Shown here: positions 43,201 through 53,810 of the stretch, piece by piece
How the letters are laid out: every line of letters starts with the position of its first letter
How positions within the stretch are numbered: position 1 is the first letter of the stretch
Source: Lingula anatina
Taxonomy: Eukaryota; Brachiopoda; Lingulata; Lingulida; Lingulidae
DNA: 64,000 bases
Assembly (NCBI RefSeq): GCF_001039355.2
Contig: NW_019775413.1
Location: 1,171,619-1,235,618 of the forward strand
Reading direction: 5' to 3'
The notes under the pieces: model-generated
Database searches by the model: none
What the model saw: the letters and a program-made list of their open reading frames with translations, nothing else
What the model was told of the DNA's origin: nothing
Translations under genes and position numbers: made by a program

Positions 43201-46200
43201 TAATCTCATTGCTTAGAAGCCTACAGCTGAGGATAAGGAGTCCACTGGAAACTTCTGACTAAACTTGTCATAGTACAAGTCAAAATCTATCAGTTTACAC
43301 ACATGACAATGTTGAGGTGTATATGATGGAAACTGATGGGTGGGTTTTGTTGAAAAGGTGAATGATATAGAACAGTTAATTGTTTCTATCCTTCAGGACC
43401 CACTCAGAACTTTCCTTGGCCAGCTCGGTCGGACATCTGCAGCCTGGGTACCAGTAACTGATATACTTTGCAAAATTAACATCTCTGTCCCTGGCAAATC
43501 AAATACTATTGCGCAGGATGGCTACAAGAAAGTTTGCAAGATGTCCTTCTCATCTCAAGTCTCATGAGTTAGATTTTTAAATCATTTTCTACTAGATAAA
43601 GATTTGGTAAAATATTCAATTGTAGATTGTGTACGATAAAATGTTCCCTTGAAAATACATATAATGTAATGTCACCCTAGGGGGAATGGACAAGTAGAAA
43701 GATTTAACAGGTCAATGCTCAGTATGTATAGGTACACTTAACCCCCGATGAAAAACACGACTAGAAAATTGGTCTATGCGTACAACTGCATGAAAAAACA
43801 AAACAACTGGTTTCTCTCCATTTTTTCTAATGTTCGGCAGACATCCAAGACTAGCTGTTGACCTTCTATTTCAAAACCCTAATGAGTCCACCCCATCCTC
43901 ATCATATGCGGAATATGTATTCCAACTTAGAAAGAAACTGACTTACGCATGACTCTGCATCTCAACAAATTAAAAAAGCTCAAACCCGACAAAAAGGAAA
44001 CCACAATCACAAAGAGAAGTATACTGGTGTTTCAGTAGGTGTATTAGAAAGAAATGTCAGTCTAAAGGGTAAAAACAATTTGGCCGATAGGTGGAGACCA
44101 GAGGTGTTCTTAGTAACAAACCAACTGAATTCTGACACACCAGTTTTTGTGGTAAAACCAGAGGTTGGTAAGGGGTCAGAAAAAAAAAACATCAGAATAT
44201 GCTTATGCCTCTGATATCTTTACCAGTTTCCCCATCTATAGACCCAAACCAGCTCAAAGAAAACAGGCATAAATATAACATAATCCTTCTCCTGTCCCGT
44301 CTGATATCCAGTACTTCTTGTGCTTCAGATTCAGACAGTGACAGCTCCTCAGTTTGGGGCCCATTAACAAGATCTCAGGCTAAAGCCTTTTTAAAGCCAG
44401 TACCTGAGGTGAGAAAATCATTACGGAACAGGATTTATTCGGAGGAGAAGAAATTATTGTTATTTTTTTGTGTGTAAGATTTAAGTCAGTATCTTTTTCC
44501 TGAAAGCTGTAGGGGGGGGGGATGTAGTAGTAATTCAAATGATTATTTTGTTAGAAAACGACAAGAACTCTTTAATACTGTTATATATATTAAAACCAGC
44601 AAGTTTCTTGATGGAGGGTACCCTTGCTGGGTGAGTTGATATGAAATGACCCATGATATACATGATTCACAGAATAAACTTAAATTAAAGGCTTAAAAGA
44701 CCAAAATTAATTTTCTCATAAAATGCATTGCTTCTGAAATTGAAAATATGTAAAAACACTTCTTTTTTTTGGTCCCAGTTCTTTACCACAAGTGGTCACC
44801 TTCATACATGTACCACTTGGAAAACCAATAAACCACCTGATTCTTCTACTTCTTACTAGCTCAATCATACACTACAATCTATGCTTAGAGTTTGAATATT
44901 ATTTGAATAACAACTGAGTTACTCATAAGTGAAATAATTGATTCATTGTCTCTTGTGTAAAGATGTTGAAAAAAAAAACCCTCTCTCTCCCGCTGCCCAC
45001 GCCCACCATCTACTACTACAATGACATTTTTACTTTAAGTGCTCACATTGCCAAGTCAAACGTGGCATAAAGGCCCTTTGATGTAGGGTCAATCACTTTG
45101 TCTCACAAGTAGAAATCTTGTCTAGTCTCTTTAGACTTTAGAAATAAATTACTTTTTATTTCACAGTATCAGGGATAATCCTGGGCCATGCAGTTGCACC
45201 TAATGTGTGGGCTTTTTCTCAAAGGCGCAAGTAAAATTTTAACCTGCGCCATACTGGCGCATACAAATAGCAGACACTTTTATTTTCGTAGTAAAGACTT
45301 ACGTACATCATGGTGTTGCTTGAAGTATGCATAGCAATGCTGTAAGGGCTGTGCTTTTAAATCGGGTTTTAGTTGAGTTTTTGAATTTAGTCACTTAAAA
45401 TCTTTGACAGATAAAATGAGATAAGCGGCATTTTTGGTGCCCCTTAGGTTGAGTGTGCGAAATATGTTCTTAAGCACGTGATGGCATCTAATAAAAGACT
45501 AACTCAGACAATGCTGAATTTTTGGAAAAAAAATGATACTGATATCGCCAATGCTGAAACTCTAGATGAACATTGCGAGGCTGAGAATCAGACTAGCGCT
45601 GCCAAGGAGCCACAACCTGAAACTAGTGCTGGAGTTAAGGCTAGCAGATCCTTTCAACAAAAATGGTTGACATTATACACATGGCTTAGATATGACAGAG
45701 AAAAAAATCTTATGTGGTTTGACAGTTGCAGTGTCCAAGGAAAGAAAAATGCCCTTGCTGTTGGCGTCATAATGACACCCTCATTTCGCATGAGTTCCCT
45801 GATCAGACATGTTACTCACAGGGATCACCAACATGCTGTTCAGGTAAAATAAAATTTTCAAAATTAACTCAGTCAATTAACTTAAAAGACTTAGTCTACT
45901 CATTAACCATTAGCTAGGCAGCCTAGGCTACTTCAATTTGATAAGATTGTAAATGTTTACATGTATGATATCTATACCAGAACTGAGATGGGAATGAATC
46001 AATATTTTTACTTTCATTTTGTATACTTTCTAGTTTTTCTTATTTTCTGTATTTACAAATTAAAGGTGCCTAAAGAATAACAAAATTTTGAGACAGCGAC
46101 TAAAAAGGCATGAAGGCAGTGTTTTGGCTGAGTCAGGAGTGCATCCCCCTTTCAAAATACACAAATCTCATAAATCTACTTCAAAATTTAAATGTACCAA

Positions 46201-49200
46201 ATATTGATCTGCTCTGAGTGAATGAGAAAACCAATTACAGCAGTTACAAAACTGCAACAGATCTTCTTAAATCAGTTTCTGCAGTAATAGAAGAAAATGT
46301 AACAAAACAAGTCCAAACATCTCCAACATTGTCAATAATGTGCGACAAAAGCAGATATTTTAGTGCACCACCAGTAGTAGACCCAGTAACTTTGACACCA
46401 AAAACTTTCTTCTGGAAGGATATTCATATGTCCTATGGGACAGGGAAGGGGATTTCTCTTGAAATCAAAAATCATTTGGCAACCCCAGGGAATTGAATTT
46501 AGTAAGGTTACAGCACTGGGCACTGATGGTGCCAGTGTTATGACAGGTCACAAGGAAGGCCTTTATGGTCAGTTTTTAAAGGTTAACCCACACTTGTCCA
46601 GCACTCACTGCTCAGCTCACAGACTTGCCTTGTGCACCGAGCAGGCTGCTACTAAAGTGCTGTAGATGCCATAGTGCGCACTCTGGGATCACTTATTACA
46701 TACTTTGTCACTACATCTGCAAAAGTCTTCTGGTATGAAAAAGAAGGTGGCCACTGAGATGTTCATTATGATGCGTCATGGGATGCTAGATGTTCTACGT
46801 CCTGTCATTACACTTTTAAAACCAAATTTTTCAATGCAAGGATCTGGAAATTGGAGTTGTTAAGGTGATAAATTATATGAAATAATTCAATCTTAAGTCA
46901 TCCTAAGTTTGTAATATATTATGATTTTTTTTTTTTTTATTTTTGCAAATGGTAAGTTGGTATAACTCAGTTTTTTTTCTTTGGATATATTTGCATTTAA
47001 CAATAATAATAAACGTGACTATGTCCTTGGTTCTTTTCAATATTTCCCTGAGCTATGCTTTGTTCATCCAATGCCACTTATTATTTTCATTTTCAGGTTG
47101 AAACCGATGCCTGTGTTGGGAGGTTAAGAAGTATCCAGGACACTCTTTCATCTCTCTTTGGAACATTCTGATGCAGTATCACAGCCATGGCTTCCATAAT
47201 CTTGTTAAGATTGCAGCCCATGCCCTCTCCCATCCAGTTCATACAGTTGACTGTGAAAGAGCATTCAGCTCTCAAAATTGTGTGACATCACCTCTTAGAA
47301 ACAGTTTATCGAGTGAAAATTGTGACATGTTGATGAGGGTCACCATAGACGGGGTGAATACTGATTCATTTTGATTTTCGCACTGCCATTGTTAAATGGC
47401 GAAAATGAAAGAGAGGGTATTGTTTACTATACATTAAGAGACCTAATTTCTGTGTTTTTTATGTAGAGAAAAAAATGTGTGTCATTGTTGTCACCATAGT
47501 GGCTGTGCACTTTCAGTGATAACACATTTACTGGACAACCATTAACCTTTTGTCTTTAAACTAACAGACCTAATGAATGTTTAAAAAATGTATACAAACA
47601 ACAACCAATCTTGTTATTATGCCTTGGAAATTTCTTCTTTATTAAAAGATTTACTAGCAACAAGCCTTTTTTCAGTGTTTTTTTATCATATAAAAACATT
47701 GAAATATAATAAATTATTACTAAATAATTAACAGCACACATTTTTTTTAAAAATGGCCCACTTTTTTTGACCAAGTGGGCCAAAATGGCCCAACCAGATT
47801 TTGATCCAGGAAGATCCCTGCAGTATGATATGAAAACTGACTTCATTAATTTTGGACAAAAACTACAAAGGTTTTAATGCCTCTTAGGGACCATTTCCAT
47901 AACCCCAACTTACTAGCGGGATTGATCTATCCAGGGGCGGATTTAGGCCGTCTTCTGGGTCTTCTGGAAGACGGTCAGATTTTTAAGTTAACATTGACGG
48001 GTATCTAATTTTTTCTGTCGGAAGACGGTCAAAAATGGAGGATGGTTCAACAAAGATAATTTAGAAGACTGTCAGAAAATATCTCTGGATCCGCCCCTGC
48101 TATCCACGAGGGATTCTCGCTGAATTGCATTCAGTTTAAGCATGCACAAAAGTTTACATCCTCAGTGGGTGTGAAAGACATTTAAGTCGCTTAAACTGAA
48201 TGCAATTTGGCCAGAATCCCCTCTGAGTTAGATTGAATCTTCTAGTACGCGAAGTTTATGGGAACCCAGTCTTACTTGTAATGTTGACCGGCAGAGAGAG
48301 GATATCTCTCCCCAGGGCAGAGCTAAGCTGGACCAGCACACACTCTTCGTGGGCTTCGTGGGCTGCTATATACAGGCTGGTGCGGCCATGCTGGTCTGGC
48401 GCATTGAAATCGGCCCCACTGAGGATGAGCTCCTTGACACATTCCACGTGATTGTTCTTGGCAGCTAGGTGTAGTGCCGTGGTTCCCCCAGGATATGGCA
48501 CTGCTGAAAACAAGAAGTATGGAAGAATTAGTGCTCATTCCCAGTGAAGGTATCAATCTACGTAGATCGATCCAACTCTGTGGGGATTCTCACTGAATGC
48601 AATCAATTTAAATGTTTCCAATCAATACCAGGAGGAGGTGTGTAAATATGTTAGACTGATAAGTCTCCATTACTCTCCATGATTAATTGAAAAACATGCT
48701 GGCACATACGTTACATGCCATCTTCTAAAGTTTCGTATTGTGTAATTTGACTTTTAGTTTCTGTCTCTAACCCAATATTAAAAACAATTTCATTTCTTTA
48801 ATGTTCTATAAAACAAAGCATATCACACCTTTATAATCGCACCTGTCAGTGTTTTTGCAATGTGTCCTTGTCAACAAAACTTTTACCTTCAGCAATATTT
48901 CACAGCCTTCCACTCATTCCTTTATAAAGATATACGACCATCTTGGAGTTTAATACTATTGAGAAAACAAATGGTCACATTTTTAAAATATAAAGAGACT
49001 AACCTTTGTAGTAGCCATGTCTAGAATACTTGGTCCCAATGTTACAGTCCGCCCCAGCATCTAGCAGTGCTTTCAAACACTGGAAATACCCTTTCTCTGC
49101 AGCAAGGTGGACTGCAGTCACTTCAAAACGGTCTTTGGCATCCAGAGCAGCTGTAATTCAATAATGACAGTACTACTGTCACAGTGATCAGGATTAAGTT

Positions 49201-49800
49201 TATTAAAAACAACAAATATGTACTGTAATTAAACTACATGTACAGTGTATACCGGCCCGTGTATACCGTTTCAATGATTTCACAATGATGGTGACACCAT
49301 GTTTTTTATGTGTTTAGAATATTCTTGTTAAATTGTATAAAACTTAAGTGTAAAACAGATACTGATACAGATCTGCATAACCCATTATACAGCACTTGTT
49401 GTATATCTGTAAAAACAGATGCCATGCAGTATTAAAACAACTTTCACTTTTCCAGGTTTGTGATTCAATGCAGTCTGCGACGTGTCTCATGACTGAAAGT
49501 GCATTTTTATAATATATGGCAAAATGTATAGCAAAATATATAGTGTTTACCTCCATGCTTTATCAACAGTGTAATACACTCTAAAAACCCATGTTCTGCA
49601 CAAATTTGAAGCGGAGTCATGTAATTCTGAGAGGCATAAAACAAAGTTTTGTTGTATTCGGCAGCGTTCACCGACACACCTGCCTCTAGCAAGGATTTTA
49701 TAGTATCAAAATCTCCCTCCTGTGAAGCTTCCACAATGCGCTGCGTCAGCTCTATCCCTCTGCTAGCCGTGTCAGTGCACAACCACCCCTCCTGCGCCAT
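36799..49800 (-). CDS. Ankyrin repeat and SOCS box (ASB-type) protein, five exons, 439 residues
   Basis: Exons (transcription order) are 49800-49551, 49150-49004, 48503-48276, 38178-37969 and 37283-36799. All have GT..AG borders, and phases agree (phase 1 at every junction). The product starts MAQEGWLC and contains about eight ankyrin repeats, visible as TPLQICAEHGFLEC, TAVHLAAEKGYFQC, TALHLAAKNNHVEC, TSLYIAAHEAHEEC, TPLHECVRHGQRRA and TPLHLAV. It ends in a SOCS box. ASB proteins are substrate receptors of elongin-BC/Cullin-5 ubiquitin ligases in cytosol: ankyrin repeats bind the substrate and the SOCS box binds the ligase. Length and layout resemble ASB3/ASB8-type members, but I cannot assign orthology. 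Intron 3 (38179-48275) is swollen by transposons. Confidence 0.92.
37565..37947. repeat. Three adjacent palindromes in intron 4 of the ASB gene
   Basis: Palindrome a has a 13-bp inverted pair ATACCATGGCTGG (37565-37577 and 37677-37689). Palindrome b has a perfect 12-bp pair TTAAACCACGGC (37698-37709 and 37818-37829). Palindrome c is 37834-37947, with arms starting GATACAA and CTCGTGTATTG facing CAATACAC. The last ends about 20 bp from the splice donor of exon 4. They look like separate or nested MITEs; the TTAA ends of b hint at a piggyBac-type origin. Confidence 0.65.
38966..40641 (+). mobile_element. PIF/Harbinger-type DNA transposon (1,676 bp) with 3-bp CTG target duplication
   Basis: Terminal inverted repeats GGGCCAATTCCATA(A/G)AAGC extend for about 26 bp at 38966-38991 and 40616-40641. 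CTG occurs directly outside both ends (38963-38965 and 40642-40644). A 3-bp CWG duplication and GGG.. ends are the signature of PIF/Harbinger elements. Inside is one open frame for a Myb/SANT-like DNA-binding protein (39627-39950), but no DDE nuclease. It therefore needs a transposase from elsewhere. It has inserted into the BEL/Pao gag remnant. Confidence 0.85.
39627..39950 (+). CDS. Harbinger-type Myb/SANT-like DNA-binding protein (107 codons)
   Basis: The frame runs MRNVVYNIQLPGRDNENPTY and then SRQENLFIAECYEEFKDTID, and it continues through NARKNKAWESILNQ to a Lys-rich C-terminus. The YSRQEN...AW..I layout is that of the Myb/SANT-like (trihelix) proteins encoded as the second gene of Harbinger transposons, which bind the element's ends and carry the nuclease to the nucleus. 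The usual partner DDE gene is missing. It lies wholly between the element's inverted repeats. Its Lys-rich end reads into an A-run, so its exact C-terminus is uncertain. Confidence 0.65.
   Translation: MRNVVYNIQLPGRDNENPTYSRQENLFIAECYEEFKDTIDSQHKDANTNARKNKAWESILNQHKARFLNVSRSLEDLEDKILQTNFRFSCKLIQQENVKLKKNKKKN
41128..41745 (+). pseudogene. pogo/Tigger-type (DDE_1) transposase remnant
   Basis: In shifting + strand frames one reads a GWM..EVMLLWIKEVL stretch, an RR..L(L)IMDSF.AHTTDMVN motif, IPGG.TSLAQPLDVSLNKPFK (41360-41420) and a later WINDVW..IP....SFDATGIN. These are the second and third catalytic regions and C-terminus of pogo/Jerky-type transposases. At least two frameshifts and a stop break it. 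Longer open frames on the - strand here are only shadows. An acceptor-like tract at about 41110-41127 may be chance. Confidence 0.75.
41880..43560 (+). pseudogene. Frameshifted copy of a repeat-borne gene with FSDGC..QY..KNFLNLC and SHGKSPC motifs
   Basis: Across shifting frames there is a THELKSSTAILATPEK segment near 42130-42180, then FSDGCDRQY, KNFLNLCH and DFGIDACWIFF at about 42830-42930. After a frame change SHGKSPCESIGG and IIKRLPEHASL follow at about 42935-43000. I recall this motif order from multicopy uncharacterised proteins in cnidarian and invertebrate genomes, but I do not know an accepted name or transposon class for it. Many stops and indels show it is dead. It occupies the ASB intron on the opposite strand. 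Confidence 0.5.
43678..44522 (+). mobile_element. Ty3/gypsy retrotransposon 3' end: integrase remnant and polypurine tract
   Basis: The start reads GNGQVERFNRSM, the hallmark end of the integrase core, followed in broken frames by KLVYAYNC and a C-terminal tail to about 44478. A G-run (AGGGGGGGGGGA, 44511-44522) then precedes TGTAGTAG, which has the look of a polypurine tract abutting an LTR. The rest of pol and the 5' LTR are absent. A partial copy with stops. Confidence 0.7.
44523..45169 (+). mobile_element. Possible gypsy 3' LTR (start only)
   Basis: The segment starts TGTAGTAGTAATT immediately after the polypurine tract and runs to the flank of the hAT copy. No second LTR is available in the window for comparison, so the 3' limit is unknown and it may be shorter. 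Confidence 0.3.
45170..47820 (+). mobile_element. hAT transposon copy (2,651 bp) with intact ends and 6-bp CAGTAT duplication
   Basis: The ends CAGGGATAATCCTGG (left) and, in inverse orientation, CAGGGATCTTCCTGG (right) face each other. CAGTAT flanks both (45164-45169 and 47821-47826). Inside, in order, are a TTF-type zinc-finger region, a GTDGASVMTG/STHCSAHRLAL core and a C-terminal hAT dimerisation motif, all on +. The transposase is broken, so the copy is immobile by itself. The 6-bp duplication is shorter than the usual 8 bp for hAT, which may reflect subclass or mutation. Confidence 0.85.
45478..47374 (+). pseudogene. hAT transposase, decayed (ZNF862-like type)
   Basis: Piece 1 (45478-45852) has QKWLTLYTWLRYDREKNLMWF, then C..C..GKKNALAVG and SSLIRHVTHRDHQHA, which is a TTF/BED-like zinc finger with some positions altered. 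Piece 2 (46218-46665) has IMCDKS, then ALGTDGASVMTGHKEGL and SSTHCSAHRLALCTEQA, the core region with catalytic-type aspartate and the C..H motif. Piece 3 (47171-47374) has HALSHPVHTVDCERAFSSQN and LMRVTIDG, the dimerisation domain. Stops and frameshifts separate the pieces. The pieces fit the transposases related to ZNF862/KIAA1586-type proteins. No host gene is implied. Confidence 0.8.
47932..48099. mobile_element. 168-bp hAT-like MITE, copy 2
   Basis: It has ends CAGGGGCGGATTTAGG and GGATCCGCCCCTG and flanking CTATC on both sides (47927-47931 and 48100-48104). The internal blocks are the same as in the copy at 17708-17820. It lies about 180 bp from the 3' border of ASB exon 3. Confidence 0.8.
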
Positions 49801-50137
49801 TGCGAATCATAGTGTGATAATTCAAACCTCGAATGCCTAGGGTAGAAATTAGCGCCACCAGTCAAGACAGCCCCGTACCAAAGCGAGAACCGACAAATTA
49901 TAAGAGTCGGAACAAACAACAAGAATCGTGTATTCTCAACTCAGCTTTATGACCACTGTCAAGTTCTTCCATTATAACAATAAAAATAAGGAATTCATTA
50001 ATACGAAAAGGAGTCCACATTTATCGATATCCACACTGAACAGGCTTAAAATAATGAAATTATGACTACTGAAAAACACGCTTTGTCTCTTTATTTATTT
50101 TTTCGACTGACTTATTTACCAATCAGACCGGTTTTTT
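49801..50137 (-). promoter_or_regulatory. 5' flank/5'UTR of the ASB-type gene
   Basis: This is the sequence upstream of the ATG at 49800 on the - strand. I see no TATA box at a convincing distance and no upstream exon signal, so transcription start cannot be placed. An upstream non-coding exon cannot be excluded. Confidence 0.3.
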
Positions 50138-50398
50138 GAAGGGGGGTCCGGAACGACACACCTCGGATGCAAAGTCAACCATCGCCCCCTTGGTGTGGGG
50201 TTTGGGGCCTGCTCAAGGGGCCCGAATTTTTTTGGTTTTCTGGAGAGCAAACAGTGCCCTTTGGTACGGTTTAGAACTATGATATAGCTAGTCAAAATTG
50301 TAATTTCAAGAGGGAAATATTGGTGTGACATATTTTTCAGAAACCGAAGGGGGGGGGTCAGGACCCCCCTGACACCACCACCCCCAAATCCGCCACTG
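50138..50398 (-). mobile_element. hAT-like MITE family B, copy 1
   Basis: Read on the - strand it starts CAGTGGCGGATTTGGGGG and contains CTTCGGTTTCTG, TTGAAATTACAATTTTGACT and CCCCAAACCCCAC. It matches the element at 57435-57677 along most of its length. Its far end (near 50138) is cut short relative to that copy. Confidence 0.75.
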
Positions 50399-53300
50399 CA
50401 TTTAGGGCTCTTTGCTATAAATGTAAAAGACATGGTTAAAATAAAAATTTGAATTTAAATTGAGACAGTCGTGGATTTTTGTTCTGTACACATATATGTT
50501 TAAAAATTGAATACAACTTTGAATTCATTCAATTTTATTTTTTGACACTTCAGCATGTGAAACGCACCTCTATATTGGGTTTGGGTGTAAAACGACATAA
50601 GACGCACCCATCAAAAGTGGCGCGCGACATCAGAGACATATAAAGACATAAGAGGCGCCACCACACAACTGCGTGGACTTTTTTTCATATTTCTCGATAA
50701 CCTTGCAGAGGCAATTGGGCCTTGCAGAGCGCACACCCCAAAAACATTAAATAGCTCAAAAATTGTTCGAGACTTTCAGACAAACAGGTCTGTAAGTTTC
50801 TACCATGGCCCATAGGAGCCTACGCGTGCGTCTTTTAGACGCCCCTTTACATGCGAAAACGACAAGGCCTATGCCGAGTTCGTCTTTTACTACAGAGCTT
50901 TGANCTTTGCTTTTCATTTTTTTGTGCATTTTGCTCAAAAATCAAACGCGAAACTGAATGAGATGTAGGGATATCGAAATGTTACATGTATTTCAACAAA
51001 ACTGTGCTCATTTTAAATATCAAATACATTGATCGACAATATTGCGATAAAAATGCAAATCAGATGGGACGAGAAAACCAAAAGGACAGATTTCCAATTC
51101 AACAGTTAATCGTATTAACTTAGAAATACTAAAGCTATTGTTATTTTCATTGTTGTTATTATTATCATTTAAACATTTTTGGCAAAACGAAGTGACGAAG
51201 ATGATTTAATGACTGTTTCTGGTGAGTTCCATAGATAGGCAAGATGTGTTTACGTTTTCTAAGGCATCTAGTTTCGTAAATATGCAATTATATTATCTTA
51301 ATTTGAAGTATATTACATTACCTAAAGCAACGTTTTTCCGTAATTATTATAAAAGCTAAATTTCTTAGTGGCTCCATCAATATGTAAACGAGAAATAAAT
51401 ATCTGCTTATTTCTCCGTGATAATCCGTATTCCTTCTTAGGCAATCAAAAATTGATATATCATCCCGTATTCGTAAAATTACAAAATAATATTGAAAGGC
51501 ATCTAAAAAAAACAATGTTACAGTTAAATCTTGATATACCTCAAATTTTCAAACAAAATTCAAATTAAACATAATTGTTTTAATCGTAAAAAGTGATAGT
51601 CTAAGAAATACGTTACCCTTGATGAGCACAGCGACGAAATGTAGAATGACAAGCAACAGCGTTGTAATCATTATCGTTCAACGGATTAGTTTTTCCTTGA
51701 TTTGATGCTGACAGTAATTTTAAGACGCTCGAATTCGACAAAAAGACTTTTAAATCATTCATAAAAAAATTAAAACTTCGAAAATATCGGCCTCGATAAC
51801 ATTCTTTGCGGCTTTGTCAGTTTGGGCGGCGTCAAGGAGAGTGTACACAGGGCATTTGACACGGATTAATAGTTTCGTACGAGGTTCAAACACCAAACAA
51901 ACAAAAACGGGCTAGTCTTATTTAGGCCAAGGTGTGGGAATGAAATAATTTAAATTCAAAATCTATGAAGGTTCGTGGATTGCTTTAAAATGGTGGAATT
52001 GTTTTAATTTTATTTCAGTCTTGGAAATGAGTAACCAAGAATAGAAATATTTTATTTTCAGTGAAATAAATGTTAAAGATTCACGTTTAAACTACTACTA
52101 ATTCACAAATGGATATTAATGATTTCCTCAACCGTAACTCGAACGCGTTAAGTATTTCCATTTATTCCTCGCCTGGACGACGCGGTTAACAAACTGGCAT
52201 GCTAATAGCTCTTCTATAGACTGATAATAGTACACCTGTGGCTGGAGTTTCTAAGCCCTAAACAGGGGTGCGTGAAGATGTTTTCCACTACATATTTTGC
52301 ACTGAATTTTGGATTGATGAAATAAAACGAAATACATGTATTACATAAGTAATACTTAGAAGTTATATAGAAATAAAAATTAATTAAAAGAAAAAAACAA
52401 ACAATTGTGACAGTCTTCTCTCTTGTCGAAATGAACAAAGAAACACATGTGAAAGTATCGAAATGCAGTTTAGCATGCAAATATTTGATACGGATCAGAT
52501 CTAGAGTTGGTATCTTTTGATAAAAAAAGTCACTTCCACTAGGACACCGGGTTTTCTATATTAACCCCGCCCCTTGCTTTTAACATTCGTCAGAATCAGG
52601 AGATGATACTGCAGATACAGTATTTGTGATTGATATCTTCGCGAAAAGATACGGGATAACCCCTTAAATCTCAAACATCAAACTGATAACAGGAAAGCGT
52701 CACTGTCATGGGAGCCCAGCCAAGCTGGTGGACTGTTTACTTGGATATCTGCTGGTGGAATTTCAATCTTAGTTAACTGGGAGACACTGTGTATATAATG
52801 GGGTAGAAGGGGGCTATCCCCTTTTCCCGAAACATAATATAGGATTTGACCTAATTTTTTTATTCGTCTATTCATTTCTTTTTATCTTTGGATCTGTCAC
52901 CTAACGTAAATTTAAATAGAAACAATCAAACAAACAAACAAACAAACAAAAAAAAAAAAGATACAAAAAAAAAAAAAATGGCAGAATATAAAAAAGATGC
53001 ATGAATTTATTATCGCTTAAGTTATTAAAATCATTTGAAATGCGCACCATGTGTAAAGCAACATGTGGTGAAGAATATTGGACCCTGAGCTTCAATATCT
53101 TGTCAGTATTATTATATGGCTATTTCATTAATGGCATATGAAAAAGGGATATTGGCACGAGTAACAGCTTGTGGACCCGTATTAAATTAAATACGTTTGT
53201 CATGCATTGTACCTGCGTGTGCAGAAACTTCATCTGCATTTGAAAGGAACAGGACGATGAGGTAAGACTAGAGTTTCCTCAATTAGAAAAAAGGTGGGCT

Positions 53301-53626
53301 GCCGTTTATATTTGATTGATAGGACGTCGTTATGTCAACATACCTTTAAAGATGCATTTGAAGTCTTTTTTTGCCACAAAAGCCGACTAAATGCCACCAG
53401 ATGGTTTCATATAGTACAACTTTGAGAAATACCAAAAGCCATCGTTCCATTTAACCGAAAAATAATATTTGAACGGATTTTCTGCTTGCTTTTTGTGCCT
53501 TCTAAAAACGGGACAGATAAGTAGGTCAAATTTTAGACAAAAATTTGAAGAAGGAGCAGTTAAAAGCCCTTTTATGGCTGGTCGAGTGATTGCACTCCCT
53601 TCATCCTTTGGCGTGTAGACTTTATT
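50399..53626. other. Intergenic, no supported gene
   Basis: A single N lies at 50904. A (CAAA)n/poly(A) tract lies at about 52930-52978. The 65-codon - strand frame at 52678-52875 is not supported by splice signals. I see nothing else I can name. Confidence 0.5.
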
Positions 53627-53810
53627 TGAGAGCATTCACACCGAGAAGAGCCGAGGTCAAGCAAGGCCGAGACCTAAATATGGCGGACCTACATGAAAGG
53701 AGAACCGCGTAATCTTTTAATGGTCTCTCAATGACATTCATTGACATTTATTGAGAGACCATTTAGGGATTATGACTGGACCTAGGCTCTTCACGATGTG
53801 AATGCTCTCA
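53627..53810. mobile_element. 184-bp nested palindromic element
   Basis: Outer arms TGAGAGCATTCACA(C/T)CG and GAAGAGCC..AGGTC (53627-53660 and mirrored at 53780-53810) enclose a second hairpin with arms ATGGTCTCTCAATG (about 53719-53763). No coding is present. It is probably a MITE with strong cruciform potential. Only TT is shared in the immediate flanks, so no target duplication is established. Confidence 0.65.
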
